A stretch of 10,012 nt of DNA from Nitrospira bacterium HGW-Nitrospira-1. Lineage in GTDB: Bacteria; Nitrospirota; Thermodesulfovibrionia; Thermodesulfovibrionales; UBA6898. Of this stretch, positions 6,815 through 10,012 are shown one piece after another. Location of the stretch: assembly GCA_002839535.1 (NCBI GenBank), contig PGYF01000038.1, positions 15,166 to 25,177 on the forward strand, in the 5' to 3' direction. Each line of letters begins with the position of its first letter. Position 1 is the stretch's first letter. Made by a program: the position numbers and the translations under genes. The notes beneath the pieces were generated by a model that ran no database searches, was not told the DNA's origin, and worked only from the letters and a program-made list of their open reading frames with translations.

Positions 6815-7818
6815 TATTTCTTCTCGGCCATTTTTAATAATGCATTAACTATTGCCGCTGCCACAGGACTGCCGCCTTTTCTGCTCAGGTTCGTAATAAA
6901 TGGGAACCTTTGCGTTGAGAGCAATGCCTTTGACTCAAGCGCCTTCACAAAACCCACAGGAACGCCGACAACTAAAGGGCCGTGATGCGTAATGCGTGAT
7001 GCGTAATGCGGATTATTGAGTAAGTCAATTATTTTCAAAAGCGCGGTTGGGGCATTGCCTATGGCGATGATACCAATGTTATTGTTTTCTTTTAATGCTG
7101 ATTCAATCCCCATCTCTGCCTTTGTTTTATTTTTTGAATTTTGAATTTTGAATTTTGAATTTTGAATTTTACAAATCACCTTTCCCCCCCATTGCTCAAG
7201 GAGACGCTTGTTGATCCCTGTCTTTACCATTTCAACATCAGTAAGGATATCCTTCCCTGCACGTATGGCAGCGACGCCGTTTTTTATTGCCTCAGGGTGG
7301 AAGACCAGTGTCTTTCTGAACTCGAAATCAGCCGTGGCATGAATGACCCGTTTGACAACAGACGCCTGTTCAGGCGTAATGCCGCTCAGGTCTTCCTCGT
7401 CTCCGATGATCTCGAAACTCCTCTTCTCAATGTCTTCAGGCGTTGCGAAAGCGGCCTCCCTGAGCCGGCACAGAACTATCTGCGCCAGATATTCATGAAC
7501 GCCAAGGGGTTCGGTGTATATGAACTCCACGTCCGGGTGTGCTATTCTGGCTTTATCGATCATTTCAGGTATATCTCTTGTGACATGCATGCCTGAGCTG
7601 AGAAAAAAGGGATGGACAATGATTTTCTTTGCTCCACTGTCAGCGCAGGCCTTAATTGTTTCAGCAATGCCAGGGACGGCAAACTGCATGTATGCGACCT
7701 TAACACACTGGTTGCTGCAGCCGGGGTGGATTATTTTATGCAGAAGATTGCCGATTGTCTCGAGGTTGTTTGCCTCTTTTCTGGGGCTGCCGTGGCCGAT
7801 AAATATAATATTTTCCAT
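6814..7818 (-). CDS. cbiX/cbiC: CbiX-CbiC fusion: sirohydrochlorin cobaltochelatase / cobalt-precorrin-8 methylmutase
   Basis: A 334-residue bifunctional protein of anaerobic cobalamin synthesis. Residues 1-125 are a short CbiX: IIFIGHGS with His9 and PFFLSSGMHVTRDIP with His78, the usual metal-insertion histidines. Residues about 134-334 are CbiC/CobH: VVKRVIHATADF with the methylmutase His160, ILTDVEMVKTGI at 191-202, IGNAPTAL at 253-260, GVPVGFV at 285-291 and a GGSPVAAAIVNALL tail. CbiX puts cobalt into sirohydrochlorin; CbiC moves the C-11 methyl to C-12. The start at 7818 is fixed by AGAGGTGA just upstream; the longer in-frame extension to 7866 translates repeat DNA. Two heptamer tracts are translated inside CbiC (residues 217-229 and about 270-279). 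The family TRS/TRA motif appears as TKA at 232-234. The stop overlaps the next ATG by one base. Confidence 0.9.
   Translation of the reverse strand: MENIIFIGHGSPRKEANNLETIGNLLHKIIHPGCSNQCVKVAYMQFAVPGIAETIKACADSGAKKIIVHPFFLSSGMHVTRDIPEMIDKARIAHPDVEFIYTEPLGVHEYLAQIVLCRLREAAFATPEDIEKRSFEIIGDEEDLSGITPEQASVVKRVIHATADFEFRKTLVFHPEAIKNGVAAIRAGKDILTDVEMVKTGINKRLLEQWGGKVICKIQNSKFKIQNSKNKTKAEMGIESALKENNNIGIIAIGNAPTALLKIIDLLNNPHYASRITHHGPLVVGVPVGFVKALESKALLSTQRFPFITNLSRKGGSPVAAAIVNALLKMAEKK
6982..7010. repeat. Heptamer tandem array GTRATGC in cbiC
   Basis: Four alternating 7-base units, GTGATGC, GTAATGC, GTGATGC and GTAATGC, plus one base. On the minus strand it is translated as PHYASRITHH (residues about 270-279 of CbiXC), between IGNAPTALLKIIDLL and GPLVVGVPVGFV. 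As I recall the family, this loop is about nine residues shorter, so the tract looks like an in-frame insertion. Confidence 0.85.
7132..7170. repeat. Heptamer tandem array TTTTGAA in cbiC
   Basis: Five perfect 7-base units plus four bases, 39 bp, exactly 13 codons, translated as KIQNSKFKIQNSK (residues 217-229). It lies between the strand ending VIC and the TKAEMGIES stretch. Loss or gain of one unit would shift the reading frame of cbiC. Confidence 0.95.
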
Positions 7819-7820
7819 GT

Positions 7821-7828
7821 TCACCTCT
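7821..7828 (-). promoter_or_regulatory. Ribosome binding site of cbiXC
   Basis: AGAGGTGA on the minus strand; the GAGG core is five bases before ATG 7818. It decides this start over the longer in-frame alternative at 7866, which has no such site and would translate repeat sequence. Confidence 0.75.
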
Positions 7829-7902
7829 ATAAGAATTTCACCCTCCCCTTCATCCCCTCCTGTCAATGGGAGATAACGCCCCCGCCTTCGGCGCCCCCTC
7901 TT

Positions 7903-7950
7903 AACCCCTCCCGTCCTCCCCTTAAGTTAAGGGGAGGTGAAGGTGGGGTT
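7903..7950. repeat. Palindromic repeat between cbiA and cbiXC
   Basis: The core at 7915-7937 has perfect 11-bp arms (CCTCCCCTTAA / TTAAGGGGAGG) around one base. The outer arms extend imperfectly to AACCCC at 7903 and GGGGTT at 7950. A smaller hairpin CGCC-TTC-GGCG lies at 7883-7893. The 138-bp gap 7819-7956 is almost entirely this kind of C-rich/G-rich repeat DNA plus the cbiXC ribosome binding site. In the operon mRNA it would form a stable stem, which might protect or terminate; there is no U-tract, so I do not call a terminator. Confidence 0.75.
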
Positions 7951-7956
7951 ATGTTC

Positions 7957-7974
7957 TTAGGGGGAAGGGGGAGT
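7957..7974. repeat. Repeat fragment carrying the cbiA stop codon
   Basis: The plus strand reads TTAGGGGGAAGGGGGAG, nearly the same as the right arm of the palindrome at 8288-8307 (AAGGGGGAAGGGGGG). Its translation gives the last CbiA residues LTPPSP and the TAA stop, right after the family-like end NIARNFMGK. Confidence 0.55.
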
Positions 7975-9405
7975 TAGTTTCCCCATAAAATTCCTTGCGA
8001 TATTTAAATTGCTCCCAAAGTGGATATGGATGTAGCTTGCGAGGGTGTTTTTGAATGTATAGCCTTCATCCTGATTACGGTCTTTAATCTCCGAATAATG
8101 GAACTCGTGCCCTCTGCATCTGTCGCCTCTTTTACCGAGGATACAGTCTTCCTTTAAAATGATTTCCCTGTAGCCCAGATGCGCCCTTCCTTTCTTCATC
8201 TGTGTTTCAAAGGGGAAGACGCCCGCCATCACATAATATTCCCTCTTGGAAAAGGGGCTACAACCCCCTTTTAATTCCCCCTTTGTTAAGGGGGAAGGGG
8301 GGTTGTAATAAATCCCCTGAGACAGATACATCAGGCCGCCGCATTCGGCATACAGAGGCCTGCCTGCCTCTGCCCAGTTACGGATAGAGTTGAGCATGGA
8401 GGTATTCAGCGACAGTTGTTCGGCATAGAGTTCAGGATATCCGCCGCCGATATATATGCCATCAACGCCGTCCGGCACTTTTGAATCAGATATTGGGCTG
8501 AATGTGATTATTTCCGCACCTGCGCTTCTCAATAAATCCAGATTGTCTTCATAATAAAAACAGAAGGCTTTGTCATAGGCAATGGCGATTACGGGTGAAT
8601 GGGTGAATGGGTGAATGGGTGAATGGGTATTGTCATTGTTGTCATTGCGGCTTGTCCGCAATCCTTCAGAAGAAGAATAATTCCCGACAAGCGGGAATGA
8701 CGGAATTATAGTAGTATTCGTTAACTCAACTATTCTATTCATATCAATGCGCCTCAAAACCGCATTTGCAAGCGTTTCAATCATCTCGCCGGAAATAGGT
8801 GTTTCTTCAGCAGTGGTCAGCCCCAGGTGCCTGTGGGGGATTTCAAAATCAATATCCCGCGGCAGAAAGCCCAGCACTGGAATATCACGGACACTGTCTT
8901 TAAGCCTTTTGTAATGGTTTTCCGATGCAACCCGGTTGAAGATAACACCGGCAATATAGGGATTAGGGATTAGGGGTTGGGGGTTGGTTTTATTGCCAAT
9001 CCCTGATCCCCAATCCCTAATCCCTTTCACGATTGCGCCTGCGCTTTCTGCCATGCCATATCCGTCAACAACAAGGATTACAGGGAGGTTAAGCAGTCTC
9101 GCCAGATTTGCAGTGCTGAATTCTCCGTCATACATACCCATAACGCCTTCAACGACTGCTATGTCAGCATCTGTAGAATATTTATAAAAACACTCTTTGA
9201 CATATTTCTCTCCGCACATCCAGAGATCGAGGTTTCTTGAATGCCTGCCTGTAACAAGCCTGTGAAGTCCCGTGTCTATGAAGTCAGGGCCTGCCTTGAA
9301 TGGCTGAACCTCAAGCCCCTTCTTTTTCAGTGCAGCAAGCAGGCCGAGCGTAACAGTTGTTTTACCGCAACCGCTGTGCGTGCCTGCGATCACTAAGCCC
9401 CGCAT
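7957..9405 (-). CDS. cbiA: Cobyrinate a,c-diamide synthase
   Basis: A 482-residue glutamine- and ATP-dependent amidase that converts cobyrinate to its a,c-diamide. The N-terminal dethiobiotin-synthetase-like domain has the P-loop GTHSGCGKTT (8-17), KAGPDFID (37-44), VVEGVMGMYDG (84-94) and AGVIFNRV (152-159), then IPHRHLGL (189-196). The C-terminal class I glutamine amidotransferase domain has GGGYPE (320-325), the nucleophile Cys355 in YAECGGLMYL, His433 in RGHEFHYS and the YIHIHF end. ATG 9405 overlaps the end of cobD by 13 bp, with GGAGG at 9420-9416 ten bases upstream. Four repeat elements are translated in frame, at residues about 128-149, 235-255, 260-271 and 367-383, and a fifth supplies the C-terminus. 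They fall between conserved blocks, so the enzyme is probably active. Also called CobB in some organisms. Confidence 0.93.
   Translation of the reverse strand: MRGLVIAGTHSGCGKTTVTLGLLAALKKKGLEVQPFKAGPDFIDTGLHRLVTGRHSRNLDLWMCGEKYVKECFYKYSTDADIAVVEGVMGMYDGEFSTANLARLLNLPVILVVDGYGMAESAGAIVKGIRDWGSGIGNKTNPQPLIPNPYIAGVIFNRVASENHYKRLKDSVRDIPVLGFLPRDIDFEIPHRHLGLTTAEETPISGEMIETLANAVLRRIDMNRIVELTNTTIIPSFPLVGNYSSSEGLRTSRNDNNDNTHSPIHPFTHSPVIAIAYDKAFCFYYEDNLDLLRSAGAEIITFSPISDSKVPDGVDGIYIGGGYPELYAEQLSLNTSMLNSIRNWAEAGRPLYAECGGLMYLSQGIYYNPPSPLTKGELKGGCSPFSKREYYVMAGVFPFETQMKKGRAHLGYREIILKEDCILGKRGDRCRGHEFHYSEIKDRNQDEGYTFKNTLASYIHIHFGSNLNIARNFMGKLTPPSP
8259..8307. repeat. Palindromic repeat translated as NPPSPLTKGELKGG in cbiA
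   Basis: The outer arms TACAACCCCC (8259-8268) and GGGGGTTGTA (8298-8307) are fully complementary; inner CCCCCTT and AAGGGGG arms surround TGTT. In CbiA this encodes residues about 367-383, between Cys355 of the amidotransferase site and YYVMAGVFPFE, where the family has a short turn. Peptides like PSPLTKGELKGG recur in proteins from repeat-rich genomes, from memory. Confidence 0.85.
8593..8628. repeat. Octamer tandem array GGGTGAAT in cbiA
   Basis: Four perfect 8-base units plus GGGT, 36 bp. Read on the minus strand as THSPIHPFTHSP (residues about 260-271) in the linker between the ATP-binding and amidotransferase domains, just before IAIAYDKAFCFYY. The unit is not a multiple of three, so a single-unit change would truncate CbiA. 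Confidence 0.95.
8641..8701. repeat. REP/BIME-like double hairpin in cbiA
   Basis: Two hairpins in inverted orientation. The first is ATTGCGG-CTTGT-CCGCAAT (8644-8662), the second ATTCCCG-ACAAG-CGGGAAT (8680-8698). Each has a perfect 7-bp stem, and the loops are exact reverse complements. The outer GTCATT (8641) and AATGAC (8701) pair with each other. The layout and the GTCATTCCCG foot match REP-type sequences that RAYT transposases are known to mobilise. It is translated as CbiA residues about 235-255. Confidence 0.85.
8959..9024. repeat. Telomere-like G-rich palindrome in cbiA
   Basis: The left arm 8959-8987 begins GGGATTAGGGATTAGGGG; the right arm 8996-9024 is its inverted copy, pairing at 24 of 29 positions around an 8-base loop. 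The units are 7 bases (GGGATTA). It is translated as CbiA residues about 128-149, between AGAIVKG and IAGVIFNRV. The plus strand has four G-runs with loops of 4, 4 and 2 bases, a textbook G-quadruplex pattern. Confidence 0.9.
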
Positions 9406-10012
9406 ATGTGTCTGACCTCCCTGATAAGCCTGCTGTTGTCCCTGCGCGACCTGACAGCCACTCTGATATATTTTCCGTCAAGGCCTCTGAAATTCGAGCA
9501 GTCTCTTGCGAGTATGCCTTTTTCCGCAAGCGTATTGATCACCTGCTGCGCATTCTCCATCTCGAGGAGGTAGTAGTTTGCGCTGGAAGGCAGATAGCAA
9601 ACGCCAATTTTTTCGAACTCCTTTTCCATGAACTTTTTCTCTGCGCACATGGTCTTTAAGGAACGCAGTTGGTAGGCGGCGTCTCTTATCGCGGCAGAGC
9701 CTGCTGCCTGCGCAAGGCTGTTTACTGTCCAGGGCTCTTTCTGTCTTTTGATCTTATCAGCGACAGCATGCGGAAAGATACCGTAGCCGAGCCTTAGTCC
9801 GGCAAGCGCATAGAATTTGGTTAAGGACCTGAGCACAATGAGATAGGGATTGCCTGCCACCTCATGCGCCACTGACTCACTGGGGCAGAAATCAATAAAC
9901 GCCTCATCAACAACGAGATAACACCTCAGTCTTTTCGCAGCATCAGCGATGCGCAGCAGGTCTTTTTTGCCGATGAGCCTGCCTGTCGGATTATTGGGGT
10001 TGCAAATAAAAG
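9393..10012 (-). CDS. cobD: Threonine-phosphate decarboxylase (5' end outside window)
   Basis: The last 205 or so residues of a class I/II PLP-dependent enzyme, open to the window edge; the start is off-window. Visible in order: CNPNNPTG, the PLP-contacting Asp in YLVVDEAFIDF, the PLP lysine in SLTKFYALAGLRLGYGIF (codon at 9818-9816), and a C-terminal Arg in YIRVAVRSR. The family is shared with histidinol-phosphate aminotransferase (HisC); the 13-bp overlap with cbiA argues for CobD, which decarboxylates L-threonine-O-3-phosphate to (R)-1-amino-2-propanol phosphate for the cobalamin nucleotide loop. No repeat insertions are visible in this part of the gene, in contrast with cbiA directly downstream. 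Confidence 0.82.
   Translation of the reverse strand, partial: FICNPNNPTGRLIGKKDLLRIADAAKRLRCYLVVDEAFIDFCPSESVAHEVAGNPYLIVLRSLTKFYALAGLRLGYGIFPHAVADKIKRQKEPWTVNSLAQAAGSAAIRDAAYQLRSLKTMCAEKKFMEKEFEKIGVCYLPSSANYYLLEMENAQQVINTLAEKGILARDCSNFRGLDGKYIRVAVRSRRDNSRLIREVRHICGA

Noticed and set aside
7819..7866. 16-codon N-terminal extension of CbiXC
   Set aside because: Gly/Glu-rich translation of repeat DNA; a good ribosome binding site directly precedes ATG 7818 and the protein start MENIIFIGHGS fits CbiX.
6982..9024. CRISPR array suggested by many repeats
   Set aside because: Repeats are of unlike families with tandem or palindromic layout and no regular unique spacers; no cas genes.
7957..9405. 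cbiA as a pseudogene because of its insertions
   Set aside because: The frame is open from start to stop and every catalytic motif (P-loop, Cys355, His433) is intact.

Overview
This 10 kb window looks like chromosomal DNA from an anaerobic Gram-negative bacterium, most plausibly Nitrospirota (Thermodesulfovibrio-like) or a related Desulfobacterota lineage. That placement is inference. It rests on the anaerobic-type cobalamin genes (CbiX, CbiC, CbiA), the AMP-binding/acyl-carrier/PlsC fusion, the P-type ATPase style, and abundant short palindromic and heptameric repeats. No phylogenetic marker is present.

Layout. 1-88: short leader, no convincing promoter or gene. 89-3391 (+): a two-gene lipid operon, made of a 908-residue acyl-activating/carrier/acyltransferase fusion followed after 18 bp by a small membrane methyltransferase of the isoprenylcysteine carboxyl methyltransferase/PEMT type. 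3400-5961 (-): a convergent P-type cation ATPase, separated from the lipid operon by only 8 bp. 5962-6249: its leader, with a 90-bp inverted-repeat element and an extended -10 promoter. 6250-6814 (-): a relic of a universal-stress-protein region joined to the two ends of a second P-type ATPase, with the middle deleted and the C-terminus out of frame. 6814-10012 (-): a cobalamin operon transcribed as cobD (5' end outside the window), cbiA, then a cbiX-cbiC fusion, followed by the relic.

The cobalamin genes cover cobalt insertion (CbiX), the precorrin-8 methyl shift (CbiC), a,c-amidation of cobyrinate (CbiA) and synthesis of aminopropanol phosphate for the nucleotide loop (CobD). cobD and cbiA overlap by 13 bp. 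cbiXC and the relic share one base (TAATG).

The most striking feature is repeat DNA inside the coding sequence of the cobalamin genes. cbiA carries at least four separate repeat insertions: a telomere-like G-rich palindrome, an octamer tandem array, a REP/BIME-like double hairpin, and a palindrome translated as NPPSPLTKGELKGG. Its stop codon also lies in a fifth repeat fragment. cbiC carries two heptamer arrays. All are translated in frame and leave the recognisable catalytic motifs intact, although unit lengths of 7 and 8 bases would break the frame on single-unit slippage. I saw no comparable insertion in the acyl-synthetase or ATPase genes. I see no CRISPR array, tRNA, rRNA, transposase, integrase or cobalamin riboswitch here.
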